Below, one piece after another: positions 7,820 to 15,790 of a stretch of DNA of 64,000 bases. Position 1 is the stretch's first letter. Each line of letters begins with the position of its first letter. Position numbers and translations under genes: made by a program. Source of the DNA: an uncultured Prevotella sp. (GTDB lineage Bacteria; Bacteroidota; Bacteroidia; Bacteroidales; Bacteroidaceae); the NCBI GenBank assembly GCA_944321645.1, contig CALUMB010000005.1, forward strand, positions 1 through 64,000. The letters run 5' to 3'. The notes below the pieces were generated by a model. It saw only the letters and a list, made by a program, of their open reading frames with translations. It searched no databases and had not been told where the DNA came from.

Positions 7820-8857
7820 TCAGTTTCGTGTCAATCGCCTTAACAAGGCTTTGTTTATAGCTTGAATTCTTTTATTTTGCCTTTCCAAGTCTTCCCTCAC
7901 AGCGTTTATGTTGCTGAAGAAGTCGGAAAACCTGTTGAGGATTGCGCTCGGCTGTGCCTCCCCCTCTTTGATGCCGGGGTTGGTGATTATCTTGATTCCA
8001 CCCTCCTCAATGTGTATGTCGATGTCGGGGCCGGTCATAATCGGGTCTCCGTCATAATGGATAGCACCCGGCTGGCTGCGGTGTATATGGAGTCGTTTCG
8101 TCTTAAACGTCTTTATCTTAGAATTTTTGTCGAGCGTCCTGTTGAACATGTCGATGCTGATTTGCGGCGCGTCGAAAGCTGTGAAAGGCTCCATTATCGT
8201 AACGTCCAAAAGTCCGTCGTGCATCGTCGCCTTAGGGGCAATGTAGGCGTTGTTGCCATACTGTGAGGCATTAGCGCAGGCAATGAGGAACGCCTTATAT
8301 TTAGTGGCCTTCTCGTCGTCTACTACTTCATAAACTTCCGGTCTGTATTTCAATCCCTCGCGCAACACGTTCTCCACATAAGTAATCGGGCCGCGCTTGC
8401 CGGACTCGGCAAACTTCTGGCTGATGAATGCGTCAAAACCCATGCCGCAGGTGCAGAAAAACGGGAGGCTGTTTATCACCCCATAGTCGAGTGACTCAAT
8501 GTTGCACTTGTTTATGATGGCAATTGCCTTTCGCATATCCAACGGAATGGAAAGGTGGCGTGCAAGCCCGTTGCCCGACCCACAGGGAATGATGCCCAAG
8601 GCCGTGTCAGTATGCACTATCGAGCGGGCCACCTCGTTAACGGTCCCGTCTCCCCCAACCGCAGCAACAATATCTACGCCATCATTGGCGCATTGCCGCG
8701 CCAATATGGCTGCATGGCCAGCATACTCAGTGAACTTCACGCTGAAATCGAAAAGGCCGCTGTCTATATGTTTTGCGATTATGCGCGGTATTTCATCCTT
8801 GGCGTGCGTTCCTGAGTGCGGGTTGATAACGAACGTTATGAGTTTTTTACGCATCAT
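7820..8857 (-). CDS. Diacylglycerol/sphingosine kinase family lipid kinase
   Basis: DAGK catalytic-domain protein (PF00781 type). Visible motifs are FVINPHSG at the start, the nucleotide-binding VAAVGGDGTVNEVA, and GIIPCGSGNGLARHL, followed by the C-terminal all-beta domain (GPDIDIHIEEGG). It phosphorylates a lipid alcohol with ATP; diacylglycerol, a long-chain base or ceramide are all possible. The reading frame is open to 8911, but a TAACTTTG box at 8867-8874 places transcription start inside that extension, so Met at 8857 or 8854 (MMRKKLITF) is the start. It is divergent from serine palmitoyltransferase, which hints at a sphingolipid substrate (inference). Confidence 0.85.
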   Translation of the reverse strand: MMRKKLITFVINPHSGTHAKDEIPRIIAKHIDSGLFDFSVKFTEYAGHAAILARQCANDGVDIVAAVGGDGTVNEVARSIVHTDTALGIIPCGSGNGLARHLSIPLDMRKAIAIINKCNIESLDYGVINSLPFFCTCGMGFDAFISQKFAESGKRGPITYVENVLREGLKYRPEVYEVVDDEKATKYKAFLIACANASQYGNNAYIAPKATMHDGLLDVTIMEPFTAFDAPQISIDMFNRTLDKNSKIKTFKTKRLHIHRSQPGAIHYDGDPIMTGPDIDIHIEEGGIKIITNPGIKEGEAQPSAILNRFSDFFSNINAVREDLERQNKRIQAINKALLRRLTRN

Positions 8858-8866
8858 CTTTTTATG

Positions 8867-8874
8867 CAAAGTTA
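8867..8874 (-). promoter_or_regulatory. Promoter -7 box for the lipid kinase operon
   Basis: TAACTTTG on the minus strand, 9 nt before the ATG at 8857, so the mRNA has almost no leader. It sits about 75-100 bp from the divergent serine palmitoyltransferase promoter. Confidence 0.6.
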
Positions 8875-8948
8875 CACATTCCGCTTGTAAATTTAGCATT
8901 CCTGCATACAAAAAATACCTAAAACCAAGTTTTTTTCAGGAAAACGGA

Positions 8949-8977
8949 TTGCCATTGGTAAAAAATATGTAACTTTG
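8949..8977 (+). promoter_or_regulatory. Promoter of serine palmitoyltransferase
   Basis: TTG at 8949-8951, an 18-nt spacer, and TAACTTTG at 8970-8977. The ATG is at 9011. Confidence 0.65.
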
Positions 8978-9010
8978 CAGCCTGCATAAAAAGAATGAAA
9001 TTAACCAAAG

Positions 9011-10198
9011 ATGGGACAATTACAAGACAGATACAAGGACTATCGTGAGCCGCAGAAGTTCATGAAGGCAGGAGTCTATCCTTATTTTAGGGCAATCACC
9101 AGTAAGCAGGGAACAGAGGTTGAGATGGAAGGCCACAAGGTTCTTATGTTTGCCTCCAACGCATACACCGGCTTGACCGGCGACCAACGCATAATCGATG
9201 CCGCCAAAGCCGCTCTTGATAAATATGGCTCAGGGTGCGCAGGCAGCCGCTTCCTCAACGGCACGCTCGACCTCCACGTACAATTGGAAAAAGAGTTGGC
9301 CGCCTTTGAAGGCAAAGACGAATGCTTATGTCTGTCCACGGGTTTCTCCGTCAACGCTGGTGTCATACCCGCTGTCGTAGGCCGAGGCGACTATATAATT
9401 TGTGACGACCGCGACCACGCGAGCATTGTCGACGGGCGCCGTCTGTCGTTTGCAAGGCAACTGCACTACAAGCACAACGACATGGACGACTTGGAAAATC
9501 TGCTCAAGACCCTGCCCCACGAGGCAGTCAAGCTCATAATTGTGGACGGAGTGTTCTCAATGGAGGGAGATTTGTGCAAACTTCCAGAAATCGTAGAGCT
9601 TAAGCATAAGTACAACTGCTCCATAATGGTTGACGAAGCCCATGGTCTTGGCGTGTTCGGCAGGCAAGGTCGCGGCGTGTGCGACCACTTCGGGCTTACC
9701 GACGAGGTTGACCTCATAATGGGAACATTCTCCAAGTCGCTGGCAAGCATAGGCGGTTTCATCGCCTCCGACAAAGACACGATCAATTACTTGCGCCACA
9801 CTTGCCGCACATACATATTCAGTGCGTCCAACACCCCGGCAGCTACGGCAGCAGCCCTCGAAGCCCTCCACATCCTCCAACAAGAGCCAGAGCGCATCGA
9901 AGCCCTTTGGAAGGTTACGAAATACGCGCTCAGGCGTTTCCGCGAGGAAGGTTTTGAGATTGGAAATACTGAAAGTCCCATAATACCACTTTATGTCCAC
10001 GACGCCTTCAAGACATTCCTTGTTACTAAGCTGGCGTTCGATGCAGGCGTGTTCATCAATCCCGTGATACCTCCGGCTTGCGCCCCCCAAGAGGAATTGG
10101 TGCGTTTCGCCCTCATGGCAACCCACTCCGAGGAAGAAGTTGAACGTGGCGTGCAGACGCTCACGAGGATATTCAAAGAGCAGGGCTTAATAAAATAG
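9011..10198 (+). CDS. spt: Serine palmitoyltransferase (alpha-oxoamine synthase family)
   Basis: PLP enzyme of 395 residues that condenses serine with a fatty acyl-CoA to 3-ketosphinganine, the first step of Bacteroidales sphingolipid synthesis. Family marks are GSGCAGSRFLNGT, the aspartate motif VDEAHGLGVFG and the PLP-lysine site GTFSKSLASIGG with Lys242. The related enzymes KBL and AONS share these motifs. The call as SPT rests on the N-terminal block (YKDYREPQKFMKAGVYPYFRAI), which is typical of Bacteroidetes SPT, and on the neighbouring lipid kinase gene. The protein has no membrane segment. The gene stands alone with its own promoter; tRNA-Pro follows. Confidence 0.88.
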   Translation: MGQLQDRYKDYREPQKFMKAGVYPYFRAITSKQGTEVEMEGHKVLMFASNAYTGLTGDQRIIDAAKAALDKYGSGCAGSRFLNGTLDLHVQLEKELAAFEGKDECLCLSTGFSVNAGVIPAVVGRGDYIICDDRDHASIVDGRRLSFARQLHYKHNDMDDLENLLKTLPHEAVKLIIVDGVFSMEGDLCKLPEIVELKHKYNCSIMVDEAHGLGVFGRQGRGVCDHFGLTDEVDLIMGTFSKSLASIGGFIASDKDTINYLRHTCRTYIFSASNTPAATAAALEALHILQQEPERIEALWKVTKYALRRFREEGFEIGNTESPIIPLYVHDAFKTFLVTKLAFDAGVFINPVIPPACAPQEELVRFALMATHSEEEVERGVQTLTRIFKEQGLIK

Positions 10199-10210
10199 TG
10201 GCTTAAAAAC

Positions 10211-10241
10211 TTGCACAATCAAGAAAAAAGGCTTACCTTTG
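10211..10241 (+). promoter_or_regulatory. Promoter of tRNA-Pro
   Basis: TTG at 10211-10213, a 20-nt spacer, and TACCTTTG at 10234-10241. The mature tRNA starts at 10289. Confidence 0.6.
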
Positions 10242-10288
10242 CACCCGCAAAAAATCGATAGGCCGAACAATTTAGGCTTGATGTGCAG

Positions 10289-10362
10289 CGGGGTGTAGCG
10301 CAGCCCGGTAGCGCTCCTGGTTTGGGACCAGGCGGTCGCAGGTTCGAATCCTGTCGCCCCGA
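10289..10362 (+). tRNA. tRNA-Pro(TGG)
   Basis: 74 nt with a full cloverleaf. The acceptor CGGGGTG pairs with CGCCCCG, the anticodon stem is CCTGG/CCAGG and the loop TTTGGGA gives anticodon TGG. The T arm contains GGTTCGAATCC and the discriminator is A. CCA is not encoded. Confidence 0.97.
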
Positions 10363-10366
10363 CGCA

Positions 10367-10401
10367 AGCAACCATGTTGGAAACAGCATGGTTGCTTTTT
10401 T
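10367..10401 (+). terminator. Rho-independent terminator after tRNA-Pro
   Basis: AGCAACCATG pairs with CATGGTTGCT around a 10-nt loop and is followed by a T run. Confidence 0.8.
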
Positions 10402-10463
10402 ATTTCCATTGCGCTTAGACGTGGATATGCCCCACTCTTTTTAGGAAACATCCCATAAAAAAA

Positions 10464-10495
10464 TTTGCATAAATGGTGGAAATGTAGTATTTTTG
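10464..10495 (+). promoter_or_regulatory. Promoter and long leader of pheT
   Basis: TTTG at 10464-10467, a 20-nt spacer and TATTTTTG at 10488-10495 imply a leader of about 200 nt before pheT. The leader has a hairpin (CCGCCAT/ATGGCGG) and an optional 19-codon frame starting with ATG near 10640 that stops a few bases before pheT. I see no clear attenuator; the frame is not enriched for Phe. Confidence 0.45.
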
Positions 10496-10704
10496 CGCAA
10501 AATTTCAATAGGCATAGGGATGAATGTCCGTAAGTTCCCATGAGTTGTTATGGCGATGCGGCGCAATTTTGCGCACGGCCGATTGAAAATGCCGCCGCCA
10601 TGTTGTCGGTATGCAATGTGTGCGAAATGGCGGAAAAGATGCCTTGCGGCTTAAATTGGAGAAAAACCTGGCAGCGGGAAAGCCACTGCCGTAAATAATG
10701 CAAT

Positions 10705-13167
10705 ATGAACATTTCGTACAAATGGCTTAAAGAGTACGTTGATTTTGAACTTACGCCACAGGAAGTGTGCGACGCACTTACCTCAATAGGACTTGAGGTT
10801 GACTCGCTTGAAGAAGTCCAATCCATAAAAGGCGGCCTCAAAGGGCTGTATGTAGGCAAAGTGCTCACGTGTGAACAACACCCCAATTCTGACCATCTCC
10901 ATGTGACAACCGTCGATTTAGGGCGCGAAACGCCTTCGCAGATTGTTTGCGGGGCGGCAAACGTGGCTGCCGGCCAAAAGGTCATCGTGGCCGACCTTGG
11001 CTGTGTGCTATACGATGGGGATAAGGAGTTTGTGATCAAGAAATCAAAACTTCGCGGCATAGAAAGCTGCGGCATGATATGCGCCGAGGACGAAATCGGC
11101 GTCGGCACGAGCCACGACGGCATCATCGTGCTACCCGACGATGCCGCAGTCGGCACACCTGCCGCAGAGTATTACCATTTGGAAAGCGACTGGCTGATTG
11201 AGATTGACATCACGGCCAACCGTGCCGATGCGTTGTCGCACTGGGGCGTGGCCCGCGACCTTTACGCCTGGCTTAAGTGCAACGGACACGAAACTGCGCT
11301 GCACCGGCCCGACTGCTCGGAATTCACGGTCGACAGCAGCGACCTGCCCGTCAGCGTTGAAATCGAAAACCACGATGCCTGCAAGCGCTATGCTTGCGTA
11401 AGCATTTCGGGATGCGATGTTAAGGAAAGCCCCGAATGGCTCCAGGAGAAGCTCCGCGTGGTTGGCTTGCGGCCAATAAACAACATAGTCGACATAACCA
11501 ACTACATAATGATGGCATACGGGCAACCACTCCACTGCTTCGACGCAGATATGGTTACCGGCCATAAAATAGTGGTGAAGACCATGCCCGAGGGAACAAA
11601 GTTTGTCACCCTCGATGGCGTAGAGCACTCCCTCGGCACCCACGACCTATGCATCTGCAATTCGGAAGAGCCAATGTGCATAGCCGGAGTGTTCGGCGGG
11701 AAGGGCAGCGGCACATACGAGACTACAAAGAACGTTGTGCTCGAAAGCGCATATTTCCATCCCACATGGATACGCAAGAGCGCTCGCCGCCACGGATTGA
11801 GCACCGACGCATCGTTCCGCTTCGAGCGCGGAATCGACCCCAATGGAGTTATCTACGCCCTGAAGCAGGCTGCCATTCTTTGCAAGCAGTTGGCCGGCGG
11901 CACCGTTTCCATGGACATTTGCGATGTTTACCCCGAACCTATTCACGACTTTGATGTGGACTTAAACTACGGCTACGTGAACCGACTCGTGGGCAAGGAC
12001 ATTCCGGCAGAAACGGTCAAGGGCATTTGCCAAAGCCTCGACATGAAGGTTGTTGGAGAGTCCACCGAAGGCATCAGCCTCAAGGTGCCAGCATATAGGG
12101 TTGACGTGCAGAGGCCGTGCGACGTAGTTGAGGACATCCTGCGCATCTATGGCTACAACAACGTTGAGATTCCGTCGAGCCTAAAGAGTTGCCTCGTGAT
12201 AAAAGGCGACGAGGACTGCAAGCACAAACTCGCGAACATAGTGGGCGAACAGCTTGCCGGAAGCGGCTTCAACGAGATTCTCAACAACTCGCTCACCAAG
12301 TCGGCGTATTACGAAACGCTCGAAACCTATCCCTTGGCCAATTGCGCCAAGATTATGAACCCGCTCAGCACAGACCTCAACGTGATGAGGCAGACATTGC
12401 TGTTTGGCGGACTTGAAAGCATTGAGCACAACGCTAAGCGCAAATATCCCAACCTCCGTTTCTTTGAATTTGGCAATGTCTACCACTTCGACCCTGAAAA
12501 AAAGAATGCCGAAAACCCCGTAAGCGCCTATAAGGAAAGCTACCATCTCGGCATTTGGATTACAGGCAAGCGCGTTGAAGGTAGCTGGGCGCATCCAAAC
12601 GAAGAAAGCAGCTACTACGAGTTGTCGGCATACGTTGGCAACATCTTGCGCCGCATTGGCGTAAACCAGCCTGCACTGGTGCAGAAGAAGAGCGCGTCGT
12701 GCATTTTCTCGGCCGGCATGACCATCGAGCACCGTGGCGGGAAGAAGCTCGTTGAGATGGGGTGCGTAAGCAAGAAGCTGCTTGCTAAAATGGACATCGA
12801 CGCTCCAGTGTATTACGCCGAACTCGATTGGACAGCCTTGTCCAAGCTCGTCAAGGGCAAGGAAGTGCTGTACGCGGAAATAAGCAAATACCCGACAGTG
12901 AGCCGCGACCTCGCCCTGCTTATCGACAGCAACATAGAGTTTGCCGCAATCGAGGCCGTGTGCCGTCAGACGGAGAAGAAGCTCCTCAAGAGCGTTGAGC
13001 TGTTTGATGTCTACGAAGGCGACAACCTGCCGGCAGGCAAGAAGAGCTACGCCATCAACCTGCGCCTGCAAGACGAGTCAAAGACTCTTGCCGACAAGCA
13101 AATTGACGCAATAATGGCAAAAATCATAACCAACTTAAAAAATAAACTTGGAGCCGAGCTCCGCTAA
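10705..13167 (+). CDS. pheT: Phenylalanyl-tRNA synthetase beta subunit
   Basis: Beta chain of the alpha2-beta2 PheRS (820 residues, the usual full length). The order of domains is visible: MNISYKWLKEYVDF start, the tRNA-binding EMAP/OB fold (VGKVLTCEQHPNSDHLHVTTVDLG), the B3/B4 editing region (RPINNIVDITNYIM..GQPLHCFDAD), B5, the core catalytic-like domain and the C-terminal anticodon-binding FDX-ACB domain (SKYPTVSRDLALL). The alpha subunit gene pheS is not adjacent and must lie elsewhere. yebC follows 16 nt after the stop. Confidence 0.97.
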   Translation: MNISYKWLKEYVDFELTPQEVCDALTSIGLEVDSLEEVQSIKGGLKGLYVGKVLTCEQHPNSDHLHVTTVDLGRETPSQIVCGAANVAAGQKVIVADLGCVLYDGDKEFVIKKSKLRGIESCGMICAEDEIGVGTSHDGIIVLPDDAAVGTPAAEYYHLESDWLIEIDITANRADALSHWGVARDLYAWLKCNGHETALHRPDCSEFTVDSSDLPVSVEIENHDACKRYACVSISGCDVKESPEWLQEKLRVVGLRPINNIVDITNYIMMAYGQPLHCFDADMVTGHKIVVKTMPEGTKFVTLDGVEHSLGTHDLCICNSEEPMCIAGVFGGKGSGTYETTKNVVLESAYFHPTWIRKSARRHGLSTDASFRFERGIDPNGVIYALKQAAILCKQLAGGTVSMDICDVYPEPIHDFDVDLNYGYVNRLVGKDIPAETVKGICQSLDMKVVGESTEGISLKVPAYRVDVQRPCDVVEDILRIYGYNNVEIPSSLKSCLVIKGDEDCKHKLANIVGEQLAGSGFNEILNNSLTKSAYYETLETYPLANCAKIMNPLSTDLNVMRQTLLFGGLESIEHNAKRKYPNLRFFEFGNVYHFDPEKKNAENPVSAYKESYHLGIWITGKRVEGSWAHPNEESSYYELSAYVGNILRRIGVNQPALVQKKSASCIFSAGMTIEHRGGKKLVEMGCVSKKLLAKMDIDAPVYYAELDWTALSKLVKGKEVLYAEISKYPTVSRDLALLIDSNIEFAAIEAVCRQTEKKLLKSVELFDVYEGDNLPAGKKSYAINLRLQDESKTLADKQIDAIMAKIITNLKNKLGAELR

Positions 13168-13183
13168 ATTATAGTAAACTCCA

Positions 13184-13912
13184 ATGGGAAGAGCATTTGA
13201 ATATCGGAAAGCAACAAAGCTGAAGCGCTGGGGACACATGGCGCGCACGTTCACGAAAATTGGCAAGCAGATAGCCATTGCCGTCAAAGCGGGCGGTCCC
13301 GAGCCGGAAAACAACCCTCACCTCAGGGCCATCATCCAAACCGCCAAGCGGGAGAACATGCCCAACGCCAACATTGAAAGGGCCATCAAGAATGCAATGG
13401 GCAAAGACCAGAAGGACTATAAGGAGGTGACATACGAGGGATATGGCCCCCACGGCATCGCCATTTTCGTTGATGCCGCCACCGACAACACCACCAGAAC
13501 CGTTGCCAACGTGCGTGCTGTATTCAATAAGTTCAGCGGAAACCTTGGCACGCAAGGCTCGTTGTCGTTCCTGTTCGACCAGAAGTGCGTCTTTACTTTC
13601 AAGAAGAAAGACGGCCTGGACATGGACGAGCTGATACTGGAATTTATCGATTTTGGCGTAGACGACGAGTACGATGTAGACGACGAAGCCGGCGAAATCA
13701 CCATTTACGGCGAGCCGACAAGCTTTGGCGACATACAGAAGCACCTCGAAGGCATGGGGCTTGAAGTTACCGGCGCAGAGTTCACCCGCATACCAAACGA
13801 CCTTAAGGACGTTACGCCGGAACAACGCGAGACAATCAACAAGATGGTGGACTTGCTCGAAGACGACGACGACGTGCAGAACGTCTACACAAACATGAAG
13901 CCCGAAGAATAA
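13184..13912 (+). CDS. yebC: YebC/PmpR family protein
   Basis: Protein of 242 residues, full length for the family, with the characteristic start (MGRAFEYRKATKLKRW instead of MAGHSKW in enterobacteria), IGKQIAIAVKAGGPEPENNPHLR, the ENMPNANIERAIKNA stretch, YEGYGPHGIAIFVDAATDN and an acidic C-terminus. Members have been described as transcriptional regulators, and more recently as factors that help ribosomes through difficult stretches; both roles are family knowledge, not visible here. It is probably transcribed with pheT and ends at a strong bidirectional hairpin. Confidence 0.92.
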   Translation: MGRAFEYRKATKLKRWGHMARTFTKIGKQIAIAVKAGGPEPENNPHLRAIIQTAKRENMPNANIERAIKNAMGKDQKDYKEVTYEGYGPHGIAIFVDAATDNTTRTVANVRAVFNKFSGNLGTQGSLSFLFDQKCVFTFKKKDGLDMDELILEFIDFGVDDEYDVDDEAGEITIYGEPTSFGDIQKHLEGMGLEVTGAEFTRIPNDLKDVTPEQRETINKMVDLLEDDDDVQNVYTNMKPEE

Positions 13913-13941
13913 TAATCGCCAAAGGCGAAACGAAGAGTTTC

Positions 13942-13995
13942 CACAATCTAAAAAAGCTTGCAAGGTTTCGGCCTTGCAAGCTTTTTTAGATTGTG
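13942..13995. terminator. Bidirectional terminator, 24-bp perfect stem
   Basis: 13942-13965 pairs perfectly with 13972-13995 around the loop TTTCGG. The stem includes A6/T6 tracts, so it can work as an intrinsic terminator for yebC (+) and for the WecB-like gene (-), which converge here. Confidence 0.9.
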
Positions 13996-14055
13996 TCGGT
14001 AGGAAAGCCTGTTGGTATGCAGGAGTAGCTTCCGCCCACCGCGGCCAGGCTTTTT

Positions 14056-15147
14056 CTAATGGCCGATTTGGGTCAATATCTTTACGATGCGTTCGGCTGT
14101 CCGGCCATCCCACATTTCCGGCAGCGAACTGTTTTTCCATCTTCCCGCACACATATCAGCCACGGCTTCCTTCAGTTGCGCGAGGTTTTCGCCAACCAAG
14201 ACGTTCGTTCCCCGCGTCACGGTCTCCTTGTGCTCTGTGTATGTGTTTACGGTGGCGCATGGTATTCCGTAGAAAGTGGCCTCTTCGGCAATGTTGCCCG
14301 AATCTGTAACTATGCCTTTGGAGTGCGACAACAAGTAGCCGAACTCAAGATAAGGCAACGGAGCCACAATCGTGAAATTGGGCATCTTGCCCAATGCTTC
14401 CCCCAACACTTGTTTGGCAACACCCCTCAATGGGGCAACTACCCGCACTCCGCCGGCGGCAGCCTGCACGGTTTGGGCAATGCCCTCCAGCAGCTTAGCG
14501 TCGCTCAAGACGGCCTTGCGGTTTACGGTGAAAACAATATAATCGCCTTCTCCCATCCCCAGCTGCCCAAACAAAGCCGGCTTTTCCAGTCGGTTGCAGT
14601 TGTAGCGCAACGAATCTACGAGCACATTGCCCACCATATAGATGTGCGACAGTTGTGCGCCTTCGCGCGTGGCTATGCTGCTTGAGTTGCTGTCGGCTGT
14701 AAACAAGAAGTCGCTCAGCCCGTCGATGACGAGACGGTTGATTTCCTTAGGCATGTTCATGTCAAACGAGCGTGTGCCTGCCACGATGTGGGCAAGGAGT
14801 ACGCCGCGCTTTTTTGTGGCTATCGCCACGGCCATGGTAGATGCCAAGTCGTCTACCACCAGCACCAAGTCTGTGTGGTTTTCCGAAAGATAGGCATCGA
14901 ATCTTGCCATCGACAGTCCGGCCAGTTCGTTCAGGTTGTCGCATTCAATCCCGAGGAACACGTCGGGCGCAGGCATACCCAAGTCGCAGTATAGCGATTG
15001 TTCGAGCGTATGGTCGCACTCTGCGCCCATATACACCAGCTTGTAAGAAATGTCGTCGCCACCGGCCTTTGCATTGTTTATGGCTCTGACGATTGGCGCC
15101 ACTTTAACAAAATCCGGGCGCGCCCCGGCTACTAAACATACGTCCAT
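14056..15147 (-). CDS. UDP-N-acetylglucosamine 2-epimerase (WecB/NeuC) family protein, divergent active site
   Basis: Protein of 363 residues with the GT-B fold of non-hydrolysing UDP-GlcNAc 2-epimerases: GARPDFVKVAPI start (canonical GTRPExIK), HIVAGTRSF, PKEINR and the C-terminal DSGNIAEEATFYGIPC..TEHKETVTRGTNVLVG. Aligned by eye with E. coli WecB, Lys15, Asp95 (here D100) and Glu131 (here E135) are kept, but Glu117 of HVEAG is Val122 and His213 of the HRRE motif is Asn209. It may be inactive or act on another nucleotide sugar. The reading frame opens at 15321, but the promoter box at 15175-15182 and family alignment place the start at Met 15147. No polysaccharide genes are adjacent. Confidence 0.8.
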   Translation of the reverse strand: MDVCLVAGARPDFVKVAPIVRAINNAKAGGDDISYKLVYMGAECDHTLEQSLYCDLGMPAPDVFLGIECDNLNELAGLSMARFDAYLSENHTDLVLVVDDLASTMAVAIATKKRGVLLAHIVAGTRSFDMNMPKEINRLVIDGLSDFLFTADSNSSSIATREGAQLSHIYMVGNVLVDSLRYNCNRLEKPALFGQLGMGEGDYIVFTVNRKAVLSDAKLLEGIAQTVQAAAGGVRVVAPLRGVAKQVLGEALGKMPNFTIVAPLPYLEFGYLLSHSKGIVTDSGNIAEEATFYGIPCATVNTYTEHKETVTRGTNVLVGENLAQLKEAVADMCAGRWKNSSLPEMWDGRTAERIVKILTQIGH

Positions 15148-15174
15148 ATTGCTTGTCTGTATTGAAGTTTGCCA

Positions 15175-15182
15175 CAAAATTA
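15175..15182 (-). promoter_or_regulatory. Promoter -7 box of the WecB-like gene
   Basis: TAATTTTG on the minus strand, 27 nt before the ATG at 15147. Confidence 0.55.
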
Positions 15183-15353
15183 GGAAATATCTGCGTAAAA
15201 ACCTAACAAACTTTCCCGGATTTGTTGGGACGATTGCCAAACTTTGCACTTCGCCGAGGTTTAATTGATGCCTATTCGCACCCGAACCCAATGCCTGCCG
15301 AGTATGCCTGCCCACAGACAAGCCGACGCGACAATTTGATTTTAAGCACCAGC

Positions 15354-15574
15354 TTAATTAAATATAGTCAACTAAAAGCCACGCTCCCCCGCCCTGTTTT
15401 TAACACAGTGCCGGAACGCATTGCAAAACAGCACGTTCCAGGTAGCGAAACGGCGCATTTGGGCAGCTAAAACAGGCCGTATTGCAGCCTCAAAAGAGCC
15501 GTTTTGCAAAGTGTTGTCTATCAGAAGGTTGCACAAGATGCCTGACTCTTGCCACTTTAAGTTAAAAGTGTTAA
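15354..15574 (-). repeat. 221-nt composite intergenic element, copy C (reversed)
   Basis: Read on the minus strand: the dyad TTAACACTTTTAACTTAA (15574-15557), a 51-nt linker, four 22-nt units starting at 15505, 15483, 15461 and 15439 (ending 15418), 40 nt, then a tail beginning TTTTAGTTG at 15377. All spacings equal those of copies A and B. It lies in the 643-bp gap between the divergent WecB-like and PiT genes. The rest of that gap holds only their promoters. Confidence 0.88.
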
Positions 15575-15752
15575 CGCATTTCTGCCAAAATTGCAAGTTA
15601 AAGCCAATGCCTACGAAAGCCACTTGTGACAATTTGACGAAGTAAACGCCCCCACCCAAGATAAAACGGCGGCGTGGTCTTGGCAGCCACGGCAACCGCC
15701 CTTTGTAACACGATTGAAATATATGCTTAACCGCTATGTAAAACAAGTTACT

Positions 15753-15760
15753 TAATTTTG
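15753..15760 (+). promoter_or_regulatory. Promoter -7 box of the PiT gene
   Basis: TAATTTTG, 30 nt before the ATG at 15791. Confidence 0.55.
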
Positions 15761-15790
15761 CAGCGAATTTCATAACGATACTTAAAATTT

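Noticed and set aside
10496..10704. Phenylalanine attenuator or T-box in the pheT leader
   Set aside because: No T-box motif, no Phe-rich leader peptide and no terminator/antiterminator pair could be found; only a simple hairpin.
15372..15773. 133-codon open frame (-) upstream of the PiT gene
   Set aside because: It covers most of repeat copy C and the PiT promoter. Its residue composition looks like translated non-coding DNA.
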